Shown: piece by piece, positions 53,705 to 61,742 of the stretch | Layout: each line of letters opens with the position of its first letter | Position numbering within the stretch: the stretch's first letter is position 1 | DNA from: CAIWHR01 sp963724975 | GTDB lineage: Bacteria > Pseudomonadota > Gammaproteobacteria > Burkholderiales > Casimicrobiaceae | Assembly: GCA_963724975.1 (NCBI GenBank) | Contig: CAVRXB010000002.1 | Coordinates: forward strand, 62,001-126,000 | Direction: 5' to 3' | DNA: 64,000 bases | Notes under the pieces: model-generated | Database searches by the model: none | Seen by the model: the letters and a program-made list of their open reading frames with translations, nothing else | Told to the model about the DNA's origin: nothing | Translations under genes and position numbers: made by a program

Positions 53705-54702
53705 CGGCCCGAGGCGCCGAAAAAGGCGGCGGCCGGCGCAGGCATCTTCGCTCCCGCGGCGCGCGCCTGCTGCAGCACCGACCAGCAGTAGCGATACGAG
53801 GCACGATCATGCAGCGCGTCGCCGACACGAATCGGGGCCCAGTCTGCCGCCTGCGCGGCCGTGAGCACCGCGGCGGCCGTCTCGATTTCGGCGGCAGCCG
53901 GCTGCATGGCGCGGAGGATGGGGTCGATCTGCGCCGGATGGATGCTCCACATCCGAAGAAAACCGAACTCAAATCGCGCCCGTCGCGCGTCGGCGTAGAC
54001 GATTTCGGCGTCGTCGAGCGAGCGCGTGACGCCGTGTGTCGGCACGACCGCGTGCGCCAGCGCCGCAGCAACGGCTTCGCATTTGGCGCGCCGCAGCAGC
54101 GGATGGTCGAACTGCCCGGGACTGTCCATCGCCGACAACGGGATCGCGCCGTGGTGCGCGCTCACGAAATCCATCGTGCCGAAGTCGAGGCTTACGACGC
54201 CAGGCAGCGCGGCGATCGCAAAGGCGTCGCGCACCGCGCCATGGGTTTCGATCATCACGCTCACCGGAATCTCGCGCCCCAGTCCGCGCCTTGCCGTCTC
54301 GAGTGCCAGGCGGTCGAGGAAAAGCAGGACGTCGGCTTCCGATTCGGCCTTCGGGCAGGTGAGAAACGCGAGCCGGTCGCCGGCGTCGCCGACGAGTATG
54401 GCGAGTTCCTCGGTCGCGGCCGGATGATGAACGTCATGGACGCGCGCGCCGACGCGATCGAAGCGATTGGCGTCGCTGGCGATGATCGCAGCGATCGCGC
54501 GCGCATGCGGAAGCTCCGCGCCGATGGGCGCGCCGTCCTCGCAATCGGTCGAGATGTCGAATACCGGGCCGCGATCCGATTGCAGCGCGAGCGCCTTTGC
54601 GATGAATTTTTCCCGTCCGGCGTAGTGGACGCACGCCGGAAGCGCAGGCAGAGGCCGTTCGTGGCCCCAGAGCGCTGCCTGCGGGGAGAGCCGAGCAGTC
54701 AT
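53701..54702 (-). CDS. HpcH/HpaI-family CoA ester lyase (CitE-like)
   Basis: 333 residues. TIM-barrel of the citrate-lyase beta/malyl-CoA-lyase group: FDISTDCEDGAPIGAELPHA (metal-binding acidic cluster), SVMIETHGAVRDAF, LDFGTMDFVSAHHG and RMWSIHPAQIDPIL. Related enzymes split malyl-CoA or citramalyl-CoA, or act as thioesterases. No CitD or CitF subunits are nearby, so it is not part of citrate lyase. Conserved between mdh and prpB in many Betaproteobacteria; its exact reaction is not settled. Confidence 0.88.
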   Translation of the reverse strand: MTARLSPQAALWGHERPLPALPACVHYAGREKFIAKALALQSDRGPVFDISTDCEDGAPIGAELPHARAIAAIIASDANRFDRVGARVHDVHHPAATEELAILVGDAGDRLAFLTCPKAESEADVLLFLDRLALETARRGLGREIPVSVMIETHGAVRDAFAIAALPGVVSLDFGTMDFVSAHHGAIPLSAMDSPGQFDHPLLRRAKCEAVAAALAHAVVPTHGVTRSLDDAEIVYADARRARFEFGFLRMWSIHPAQIDPILRAMQPAAAEIETAAAVLTAAQAADWAPIRVGDALHDRASYRYCWSVLQQARAAGAKMPAPAAAFFGASGR

Positions 54703-54712
54703 GAGCGTGCGG

Positions 54713-55699
54713 TCAACTCAACATGGACGATACGGCGGCGCGTTCTTCTTCGAGTTCCTTCAGCGTCGCGTCCATCTTCTGGCGCGAAAAGGCGTCGATT
54801 TCGAGGCCTGCAACGCGGGTGTATTCGCCGTTTGCCGTCGTCACCGGCACGCCATACATCACATCGATCGGGATCCCGTAGCTGCCGTCCGACGCCACGC
54901 CCATCGTCACCCATTTTCCGTTGCTGCCTCGCAGCCAGTCCCGGACGTGATCGATCGCCGCGTTTGCTGCGGAAGCGGCCGACGACAATCCGCGCGCCTC
55001 GATGATCGCCGCGCCGCGCTTGCCGACGGTCGGCAGGAATACGTTGCGGTTCCAGTTTTCGTCGTTGATAAGCGCCTTGAGCGACTGCCCGTTCACGGTT
55101 GCGAACCGATAGTCGGGATACATGGTCGGCGAGTGGTTGCCCCAGACGGTGAGCTTCTCGATGGCGTCCACCGGCTTGCCGCTCTTGGCGGCAAGTTGCG
55201 ACAGCGCGCGGTTGTGGTCGAGCCGCAGCATCGCGGTGAAATTTTTCTTTGGCAGGGAGGGCGCCGACTTCATCGCAATATAGGCGTTCGTGTTGGCCGG
55301 GTTGCCGACGACGAGTACCTTGATGTCGCGGCTCGCGACCTTGTCGAGCGCCTTGCCCTGGGCGACGAAGATCTTCGCGTTCTCGAGCAGCAGGTCCTTG
55401 CGCTCCATGCCGGGGCCGCGCGGCCGCGCGCCGACGAGCAGCGCGACATCGGCATCCTTGAACGCCACCTCCGGCTCCGAAGTCCCCGCCATGCCGTGCA
55501 CCAGCGGGAACGCGCAGTCCTCGACTTCCATCATCACACCTTTGAGGGCGGCCTGTGCCTTTTCCAGTGGCAATTCGAGGAGTTGCAGGATCACCGGCTG
55601 GTCGCGTCCCAGCAGGTCGCCGGCGCCGATCCGATAGAGCAGGCTATAGCCGATCTGGCCCGCGGCGCCGGTGACAGCAACGCGTAGGGGTTTATTCAT
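54713..55699 (-). CDS. mdh: Malate dehydrogenase
   Basis: 328 residues. NAD-dependent oxidation of malate to oxaloacetate. Nucleotide loop VTGAAGQIGYSLLYRIGAGD; VGARPRGPGMERKDLL (substrate Arg pair); VVGNPANTNAYIA; and the catalytic His in VWGNHSPTMYPDYRFA. This is the longer, Burkholderia-type enzyme. First gene of the minus-strand TCA/prp unit; a strong promoter lies about 113-143 bases upstream and the leader carries two hairpins. Confidence 0.96.
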   Translation of the reverse strand: MNKPLRVAVTGAAGQIGYSLLYRIGAGDLLGRDQPVILQLLELPLEKAQAALKGVMMEVEDCAFPLVHGMAGTSEPEVAFKDADVALLVGARPRGPGMERKDLLLENAKIFVAQGKALDKVASRDIKVLVVGNPANTNAYIAMKSAPSLPKKNFTAMLRLDHNRALSQLAAKSGKPVDAIEKLTVWGNHSPTMYPDYRFATVNGQSLKALINDENWNRNVFLPTVGKRGAAIIEARGLSSAASAANAAIDHVRDWLRGSNGKWVTMGVASDGSYGIPIDVMYGVPVTTANGEYTRVAGLEIDAFSRQKMDATLKELEEERAAVSSMLS

Positions 55700-55753
55700 G
55701 GGATTTCCTTAGGCGCGGACGAAAGAGGTTGCTGCAGTGCAGTATGCCGCCAA

Positions 55754-55792
55754 GCGTAACAGATACGCTACCGCCGGATGCGGAATCCGGCG
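55754..55792 (-). promoter_or_regulatory. Two hairpins in the mdh leader
   Basis: Within the untranslated leader of mdh, 55-93 bases before its ATG: GCGTA-ACAGA-TACGC (55754-55768) and CGCCGGAT-GCGGA-ATCCGGCG (55772-55792). Neither has a T tract. They may stabilise the message or act as an attenuator-like element; I cannot tell which. Confidence 0.5.
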
Positions 55793-55811
55793 GGGGCGAG
55801 TCTTTACGACG

Positions 55812-55841
55812 ATTGTAGGCGCCAAGAAAGCGCCCTGTCAA
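55812..55841 (-). promoter_or_regulatory. Sigma-70 promoter of mdh and the prp/acn group
   Basis: On the minus strand: consensus -35 TTGACA (55836-55841), an 18-base spacer, and -10 TACAAT (55812-55817). The spacer contains a GGCGC/GCGCC inverted repeat. Transcription would start near 55805, leaving a leader of about 106 bases. Confidence 0.8.
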
Positions 55842-55890
55842 TCATATCTTATATCAAACATCTTTTCTTTTATGTCTTATGAGATAGTAG
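55842..55890. promoter_or_regulatory. AT-rich segment with repeated TCTTAT motifs, candidate GntR-family operator
   Basis: About 50 bases of very AT-rich DNA between the two opposed promoters. TCTTAT occurs twice (in ATATCTTATATC and ATGTCTTATGAG), 26 bases apart. TCTTATGAGA is a near palindrome, as is TCTTATATCA against the same consensus. Its place next to gntR and between mdh and gntR suggests that the HutC-type regulator binds here; this is inference from position and motif symmetry. Confidence 0.45.
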
Positions 55891-55891
55891 A

Positions 55892-55920
55892 TGGACAGTG
55901 GGCACTCGCCGCGGGATAAT
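55892..55920 (+). promoter_or_regulatory. Sigma-70 promoter of gntR
   Basis: TGGACA (55892-55897), 17-base spacer, GATAAT (55915-55920). The start would be near 55927, giving a very short leader that contains the GGAGGAG ribosome site and ends at the ATG (55941). Confidence 0.72.
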
Positions 55921-55940
55921 GATACGGAGGAGCCGACGCC

Positions 55941-56672
55941 ATGATTTCTTCCGCCCCTTCATTTCAGCCGCTGTACCTGCAAATCAAAAGCCTGCTCGAG
56001 CGCAGCCTCGAGAACGGTGAATGGGCCCCGGCGGAGGCAATTCCCAGCGAACACGACCTCGCGCGCCGCTTCGGCGTTTCACAGGGCACGGTACGCAAGG
56101 CGATCCAGGCGCTCGCCGCCGACAATCTCGTCGTTCGCCGGCAGGGCAAGGGTACGTTCGTCGCGACGCATACCGAGGAGAAGTCGTCGAGCTTTCGTTT
56201 CCTTCGCATTCGGCGCAACGACGGCGTGGACGAATATCCGGGCAGCCGGCTGCTCGACGTGCGCCGCGCCAAAGCCTCGGCCGAGGTTGCGCGCCGGCTC
56301 GACCTCAAGCCAGGCGACGGCGTAATCCTCCTGCGCCGCGTTCTGGAGTTCGGCGGCGCGCCTGTCGTCCTGGATGACATCACGCTTCCGGCCGGATTGT
56401 TCCGTGGCCTCACGAAGGCGAGGTTCGAGACTTACCGCGGCTCGATGTACGGATTCTTCGAGACCGAGTTCGGCGTACGGATATTGAGCGCCGAGGAAAA
56501 ATTGCGTGCCGTCGCTGCCGACCGGACGACCGCACGGCTGCTTGGCGTGACGACCGGAACGCCGCTTCTCGCCGTCGACCGGATTACGCTCACGTACGGC
56601 GATCGGCCCGTCGAGTGGCGCCGCGGCCTTTGCGTGACGAAGCGGCATCACTATTTCAATCGTCTGGGTTAG
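55941..56672 (+). CDS. GntR/HutC-family transcriptional regulator
   Basis: 243 residues. N-terminal GntR winged helix: LYLQIKSLLERSLENGEW, IPSEHDLARRFGVSQGTVRK and VVRRQGKGTFVA. The C-terminal UTRA ligand domain (residues 80-243) has VILLRRVLEFGGAPVVLDDI, GLFRGLTKARFET and RPVEWRRGLCVTKRHHYF. It lies between the divergent mdh group and sdhCDAB and is the likely regulator of both. The UTRA ligand may be a TCA or methylcitrate-cycle intermediate. Strong promoter and ribosome site. Confidence 0.92.
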   Translation: MISSAPSFQPLYLQIKSLLERSLENGEWAPAEAIPSEHDLARRFGVSQGTVRKAIQALAADNLVVRRQGKGTFVATHTEEKSSSFRFLRIRRNDGVDEYPGSRLLDVRRAKASAEVARRLDLKPGDGVILLRRVLEFGGAPVVLDDITLPAGLFRGLTKARFETYRGSMYGFFETEFGVRILSAEEKLRAVAADRTTARLLGVTTGTPLLAVDRITLTYGDRPVEWRRGLCVTKRHHYFNRLG

Positions 56673-56684
56673 GTCGGATCGGGA

Positions 56685-56690
56685 TATAAT
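56685..56690 (+). promoter_or_regulatory. Consensus -10 element before sdhC
   Basis: GGGATATAATGGG: a perfect TATAAT 13 bases after the gntR stop and 72 bases before the sdhC ATG. The -35 is poor (GTCTGG region). It implies sdhCDAB can be transcribed apart from gntR. Confidence 0.55.
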
Positions 56691-56762
56691 GGGTTGCTGC
56701 TCCGCACCATGTCCGCGGTCCAGGGCCCGGCCCGCGTTCACCCAGCAGGTCCACGCAACGCG

Positions 56763-57212
56763 ATGAACACGAATACGCGCTCGTCCGCCGACCGCGCTGC
56801 CGCCGGGGCCCCCATGCCATCTTCCGAGCGCCGCGTGCTGTCGTCGCGCCCGGTCTATCTCGATTTGCCGCGGATCCGCCTCCCCGTCCCCGGTCTCGTC
56901 TCGTTCCTGCATCGCATTTCGGGTGCGCTGCTCTTTCTCGTCGGTATTCCGCTGCTGCTCGCCGGCGTCGGCATGAGCCTCGCGTCGCCCGAGTCGTTCG
57001 CGCAGCTGCGTAACGCCGTCGCCAACCCTGTCGCGAAGCTCGTGCTGCTCGGTCTTGCGTGGGCCTACATTCACCATTTCTGCGCCGGCATCCGTTTCCT
57101 GCTGCTCGACATCCACAAGGGAATTGACCTGCCGGCCGCCCGCCGCTCGAGCGTGGTCGTGCTCGTCGTCAGCGTGGCGCTGACTGTCGCTGTCGGAGCG
57201 CGGCTATGGTGA
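56763..57212 (+). CDS. sdhC: Succinate dehydrogenase cytochrome b556 subunit
   Basis: 149 residues from ATG 56763; the shorter start at 56814 (MPSSERRVLSSRPVYLDLP) fits the usual length better. Three membrane helices. Family motifs: RPVYLDLPRIRLPVPGLVSF, the quinone/heme signature FLHRISGALLF and the heme-ligand segment IHHFCAGIRFLLLDIHKGI. Anchors complex II and, with SdhD, binds heme b and ubiquinone. Overlaps sdhD by 7 bases. Confidence 0.92.
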   Translation: MNTNTRSSADRAAAGAPMPSSERRVLSSRPVYLDLPRIRLPVPGLVSFLHRISGALLFLVGIPLLLAGVGMSLASPESFAQLRNAVANPVAKLVLLGLAWAYIHHFCAGIRFLLLDIHKGIDLPAARRSSVVVLVVSVALTVAVGARLW

Positions 57213-57559
57213 CCCGGCGCGAAGCGGTGGGCGCGCATTACGGCCTCAAAGACTGGCTGCTGCAGCGTCTGACCGCCGTGCTGATGACGGCCTATACGCT
57301 GCTGCTGCTCGGCATCGTGCTCTGGCGTGGCGGAATCGATTACCCGCTGTGGCGCGCGCTTTTCGCGAACCACGCGTTCCTGCTCGCGAGCTTTCTGTTC
57401 ATGGTCGCGCTCCTCTATCACGCGTGGATAGGCGTGCGCGACATCTACATGGACTACATCAAGCCGGTCGCGGTCAGGCTTGCGTTGCAAAGCGTCTCGG
57501 TTGCCGTGCTGATCGCCTACCTCGGCTGGACGATCCAGATCCTATGGGGCGCCCGTTAA
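57206..57559 (+). CDS. sdhD: Succinate dehydrogenase membrane anchor subunit
   Basis: 117 residues and three membrane helices: TAVLMTAYTLLLLGIVLW, HAFLLASFLFMVALLYHAWI and LQSVSVAVLIAYLGWTIQIL. The heme-ligand His and quinone-site residues are in LLYHAWIGVRDIYMDYIKP. N-terminal GAHYGLKDWLLQRLTAV is typical. Its stop overlaps the sdhA start (TAATG). Confidence 0.92.
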   Translation: MVTRREAVGAHYGLKDWLLQRLTAVLMTAYTLLLLGIVLWRGGIDYPLWRALFANHAFLLASFLFMVALLYHAWIGVRDIYMDYIKPVAVRLALQSVSVAVLIAYLGWTIQILWGAR

Positions 57560-59358
57560 TGACCCTGGCCGTGCGCAAGTTCGACGCGATCGTCGTCGGC
57601 GCCGGCGGTTCGGGGATGCGCGCCTCGCTGCAGCTTGCCGAGGCCGGTTTGTCGGTAGCGGTGCTGAGCAAAGTCTTCCCGACGCGCTCGCACACGGTCG
57701 CAGCGCAGGGCGGAATTGGCGCCGCCCTCGGCAACATGTCGGAGGACAGCTGGCTCTGGCACATGTACGACACGATCAAGGGCTCCGACTGGCTCGGTGA
57801 CCAGGATGCGATCGAGTACATGTGCAGGATGGCTCCGCAGGTCGTCTACGAGCTCGAGCATTTCGGCATGCCGTTCGACCGCAACGCCGACGGCACGATT
57901 TACCAGCGACCGTTCGGCGGCCATATGGCGAACTTCGGCGAAAAGCCGGTCCAGCGCGCTTGCGCCGCCGCCGACCGAACGGGCCACGCGATGTTGCATA
58001 CGCTCTATTCGCGCAACGTTCGCGCCCGCACCCAGTTCTATGTCGAGTGGATGGCGCTCGACCTCATTCGCGACGCCGACGGCGACGTGCTCGGCGTTGT
58101 CGCCCTGGAAATGGAAACCGGCGACGTGATGATCCTGCAGGCGAAAGCGACGCTGCTCGCGACCGGCGGTGCCGGCCGCATCTTCGCCGCATCGAGCAAT
58201 GCGTTCATCAATACGGGGGATGGTCTCGGCATGGTCGCGCGGGCCGGGCTCCCGCTGCAGGACATGGAGTTTTGGCAGTTCCATCCGACGTGCGTGCCCG
58301 GTGCGGGCGTATTGATCACCGAAGGCGTACGCGGCGAGGGCGGCATTCTGCTCAACTGCAACGGCGAACGCTTCATGGAGCGCTACGCGCCGAACGCAAA
58401 GGACCTCGCGTCGCGCGACGTGGTAAGCCGATCGATGGACCAGGAGATCAAGGAAGGCCGCGGCTGCGGGCCGCACAAGGACTATGTGTTGCTGAAACTC
58501 GATCACCTTGGCCCCGAGGTGATCATGAAGCGGCTGCCGGCGATCCGCGAGATCGCGCTCAAGTTCACCAACGTCGACTGCATCAAGGAGCCGATTCCCG
58601 TCGTGCCCACAATCCACTACCAGATGGGCGGCATTCCGACGAATATTCACGGGCAGGTTGTGGCACCAAAGGACGGCGACGACCGCGCCGTCGTCAACGG
58701 GCTCTATGCGGTCGGCGAGTGCTCGTGCGTGTCGGTGCACGGCGCGAATCGCCTCGGGACCAACTCGCTGCTTGATCTGCTGGTGTTCGGCCGCTCGGCC
58801 GGAAATTTCATTGTGGAACAGGCGCTGCCCCGGCAATCGCACAAGCCGCTGCCGAAAGGCGCGGGTGACGCATCGCTCGCACGGCTTGCGCGCCTCGATG
58901 GTGCGGCATCCGGCGAATCCGTGGCCGAGGTGGCAGCCGATCTCCGGAAGTCGATGCAGGCGCATTGCGCCGTCTACCGCAACCAGGAGCTGCTCGCCGA
59001 GGGCGTGCGGAAAGTAATGGAGCTGGAGCAACGAGCTCAAAGAACGGCGATCAAGGATCGCAGCCGGACATTCAACACGGCCCGGGTCGAGGCGCTCGAG
59101 CTCGACAACCTGATCGAGACCGCGAAAGCCACCGTCGTGTCGGCCGAGGCGCGCAGGGAATCCCGCGGCGCGCAGGCGCGCAGCGATTATCCGGAGCGCG
59201 ACGACGTCAACTTCCTCAAGCACACGCTGTGGTATCGCGACGGCAACCGGTTGCAGTATAAATCGGTCAACATGAAGCCGGTGTCCGTCGACGCTTTCCC
59301 GCCCAAGGTGCGCACAGACGTGATCACTAAGGCGAGGCGCTGTCAGGAACCACGATGA
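57559..59358 (+). CDS. sdhA: Succinate dehydrogenase flavoprotein subunit
   Basis: 599 residues. Oxidises succinate to fumarate. FAD-binding VVGAGGSGMRASLQLAEAGL, the covalent FAD histidine in TRSHTVAAQGGI, substrate site FHPTCVPGAGVLITEGVRGE and active-site Arg region GTNSLLDLLVFGRSAG. C-terminal WYRDGNRLQYKSVNMKPVSV. The tail after FPPKVRT (DVITKARRCQEPR) is about 13 residues longer than the usual ending; no other defect seen. Overlaps sdhB by 4 bases. Confidence 0.97.
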   Translation: MTLAVRKFDAIVVGAGGSGMRASLQLAEAGLSVAVLSKVFPTRSHTVAAQGGIGAALGNMSEDSWLWHMYDTIKGSDWLGDQDAIEYMCRMAPQVVYELEHFGMPFDRNADGTIYQRPFGGHMANFGEKPVQRACAAADRTGHAMLHTLYSRNVRARTQFYVEWMALDLIRDADGDVLGVVALEMETGDVMILQAKATLLATGGAGRIFAASSNAFINTGDGLGMVARAGLPLQDMEFWQFHPTCVPGAGVLITEGVRGEGGILLNCNGERFMERYAPNAKDLASRDVVSRSMDQEIKEGRGCGPHKDYVLLKLDHLGPEVIMKRLPAIREIALKFTNVDCIKEPIPVVPTIHYQMGGIPTNIHGQVVAPKDGDDRAVVNGLYAVGECSCVSVHGANRLGTNSLLDLLVFGRSAGNFIVEQALPRQSHKPLPKGAGDASLARLARLDGAASGESVAEVAADLRKSMQAHCAVYRNQELLAEGVRKVMELEQRAQRTAIKDRSRTFNTARVEALELDNLIETAKATVVSAEARRESRGAQARSDYPERDDVNFLKHTLWYRDGNRLQYKSVNMKPVSVDAFPPKVRTDVITKARRCQEPR

Positions 59359-60050
59359 AATTTCGCGTTTACCGCTACGATCCCGAAAAAGACGCGAAGC
59401 CGTACGTCAAGGACTACGACGTCACGCTCGATCATCACGACCGGATGCTGCTCGATGCGCTGATCCGGTTGAAGGCGGTCGACGATACGCTGTCGTTCCG
59501 AAAGAGCTGCCGAGAGGGTGTGTGCGGCTCTGACGCGATGAACATCAACGGCAAGAACGGGCTCGCTTGCATCACCAACCTCAAGGAGCTGAAGGAACCC
59601 ATCGAGCTGCGGCCACTGCCCGGGTTGCCCGTGATTCGCGACCTTATCGTCGACATGAGTCAGTTCTTCAAGCAGTACCATTCGATCAAGCCATATCTCA
59701 TCAACGATACGCCGCCGCCGGAAAAGGAGCGGCTGCAGTCGCCGGCCGATCGCGAGGAGCTCGACGGTCTCTACGAATGCATCCTTTGCGCGTGCTGCTC
59801 GACCGCCTGCCCGTCGTTCTGGTGGAACCCCGACAAGTTCGTCGGCCCGGCGGGTCTTCTTGCCGCCTACCGCTTCATCGCCGACTCGCGGGACGATGCG
59901 ACCGGCGAGCGCCTCGACAATCTCGAAGACCCGTACCGGCTGTTCCGCTGTCACACGATCATGAACTGCGTCGATGTGTGCCCCAAAGGACTGAACCCGA
60001 CTAAGGCGATAAGCAAGATCAAGGAAATCATGGTCAAGCGCGCCGTGTAA
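59355..60050 (+). CDS. sdhB: Succinate dehydrogenase iron-sulfur subunit
   Basis: 231 residues. Carries the [2Fe-2S] cluster (SCREGVCGSDAMNINGKNGL, with the fourth Cys in LAC), the [4Fe-4S] cluster (CILCACCSTACP) and the [3Fe-4S] cluster (CHTIMNCVDVCPKGLNP). Passes electrons from SdhA to quinone. Length normal. Overlaps the sdhA stop (ATGA). Confidence 0.97.
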   Translation: MKFRVYRYDPEKDAKPYVKDYDVTLDHHDRMLLDALIRLKAVDDTLSFRKSCREGVCGSDAMNINGKNGLACITNLKELKEPIELRPLPGLPVIRDLIVDMSQFFKQYHSIKPYLINDTPPPEKERLQSPADREELDGLYECILCACCSTACPSFWWNPDKFVGPAGLLAAYRFIADSRDDATGERLDNLEDPYRLFRCHTIMNCVDVCPKGLNPTKAISKIKEIMVKRAV

Positions 60051-60076
60051 GGCGGCGCGTTGGGAAAGGTCGTGAA

Positions 60077-60316
60077 TTGGATGCGACCCGATTGAGTCGG
60101 CTGCGCTGGCGCTCCCGGCGTGGTCTTCTCGAGAATGACTTGATCCTCGCGCGATTTCTCGACGCGCGTGGCGAACGGATGACGGAAGGCGAAGCGGTCG
60201 CCTTCGAGCGATTGCTGGAGTTACCCGACGGCGAGCTGTGGAACCTGCTGTCGGGCCGTGCCGAGACGGACGACGTAACGCTGCAGCCGTTGGTGAGCGA
60301 ATTGCGCGCTGCATGA
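60077..60316 (+). CDS. sdhE: FAD assembly factor SdhE
   Basis: 79 residues. Contains RSRRGLLENDLILARFLD, a form of the RGxxE motif needed to attach FAD to SdhA. The start is TTG 60077, with GGAAAGG upstream; the ATG at 60081 is in another frame and stops at once. It follows sdhB after 26 bases, as in most Betaproteobacteria. Confidence 0.9.
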   Translation: MDATRLSRLRWRSRRGLLENDLILARFLDARGERMTEGEAVAFERLLELPDGELWNLLSGRAETDDVTLQPLVSELRAA

Positions 60317-60404
60317 CAGGAGGAGTGGCGCCCCTGAGCCGGGGGCGCTCGATGAGCTTGCCCGGGGTCCGGCCGGCCCCATTTAACAAGCCTGGAGCGA
60401 CTTC

Positions 60405-61710
60405 ATGACCGACCGCACCGCAACTGTTTCCTTCTCCGATGGCGCGCCTTCCGTCACGTTTCCCATCCTTTCAGGGAACGCTCGGGCCCGACGTGATCGA
60501 CATACGCACGCTCTACGGAAAGACCGGCTGCTTCACGTACGACCCGGGCTTTCTGTCGACCGCCGCGTGCAGCTCCGCCATCACTTTCATCGACGGCGAC
60601 AAGGGCGAGCTTCTGTACCGCGGCTACCCGATCGAGGAGCTCGCGGTGAAGTGCGACTTCATGGAAGTCTGCCACTTGCTGCTCTATGGCGAGCTTCCGA
60701 ATGCCGACCAGCAGGCGAAATTCGTCCATCTCGTGACGCATCACACGATGGTCAACGAGCAGATGCAGTTTTTCCTGCGCGGGTTCCGCCGCGATGCGCA
60801 CCCGATGGCGGTGCTGACCGGGCTCGTCGGAGCGCTGAGCGCGTTCTATCCCGACTCGATGAACCTGCAGGATGCACGGCAGCGCGACATCTCGGCGATC
60901 CGGCTGATCGCGAAGCTGCCGACGCTGGTCGCGATGTCGTACAAGTACACGATGGGTCAGCCGTACATCTATCCGCGCAACGACCTTTCGTACACGGCCA
61001 ACTTCACGCGGATGATGTTCGCCACACCCTGCGAAGACTACAAGATCAACGACGTGCTCGTGCGCGCGCTCGATCGCATCTTCATCCTGCACGCCGACCA
61101 CGAGCAGAATGCGTCGACATCGACGGTACGGCTGTGCGCGTCGTCCGGTACCAATCCGTTCGCCGCGATCGCTGCCGGTGTTGCATGCCTCTGGGGACCG
61201 GCGCATGGCGGCGCGAACGAAGCGTGCCTCAACATGCTCTACGACATACAGAAGCAGGGCGGTGTGGCGAAAATCGGCGAATTCATCGCCCGCGTCAAGG
61301 ACAAGAATTCCGGCGTCAAGCTGATGGGCTTCGGGCATCGCGTTTACAAGAACTACGACCCACGCGCCAAGCTCATGCGCGAGACCTGCCACGAGGTGCT
61401 GGAGGTGCTCGGGCTGCATGACGATCCGCTGTTCAAGCTCGCGATGGCGTTGGAGAAGATCGCGCTCGAAGACGATTACTTCGTGTCGCGCAAGCTCTAT
61501 CCGAACGTCGACTATTACTCGGGGATCGTGCAGAAGGCGGTCGGGATTCCGGTGCCGCTCTTCACCGCGATTTTCGCGCTCGCGCGCACGGTGGGCTGGA
61601 TCGCGCAGCTGAACGAGATGATCGCCGACCCGGAATACAAGATCGGTCGCCCGCGGCAGCTGTTCATCGGGTCGACGCGGCGCGAAGTGAAGCCGATTGC
61701 CAAACGGTGA
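60405..61710 (+). CDS. gltA: Citrate synthase, frameshifted near the N-terminus
   Basis: 434 residues when restored. Type II hexameric enzyme that makes citrate from acetyl-CoA and oxaloacetate. N-terminal TVSFSDGAPSVTFPILSG is read from ATG 60405; at about 60474 an extra G (TCAGGGAACG) shifts the frame and reading continues TLGPDVIDIRTLYGKTGCFT. Catalytic elements: HADHEQNASTSTVR, FGHRVYKNYDPRA and LYPNVDYYSG. An ATG at 60439 in the downstream frame would yield an intact 423-residue protein with a different first 13 residues. An extra base in sequencing is the simplest explanation, because this TCA gene is otherwise intact. Confidence 0.93.
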
Positions 61711-61742
61711 CGTAAGCAACAAGTTCGAGTGAGGACGTGACG

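Noticed and set aside
57556..59223. Long minus-strand open frame (about 555 codons)
   Set aside because: Antisense to sdhA; no family features.
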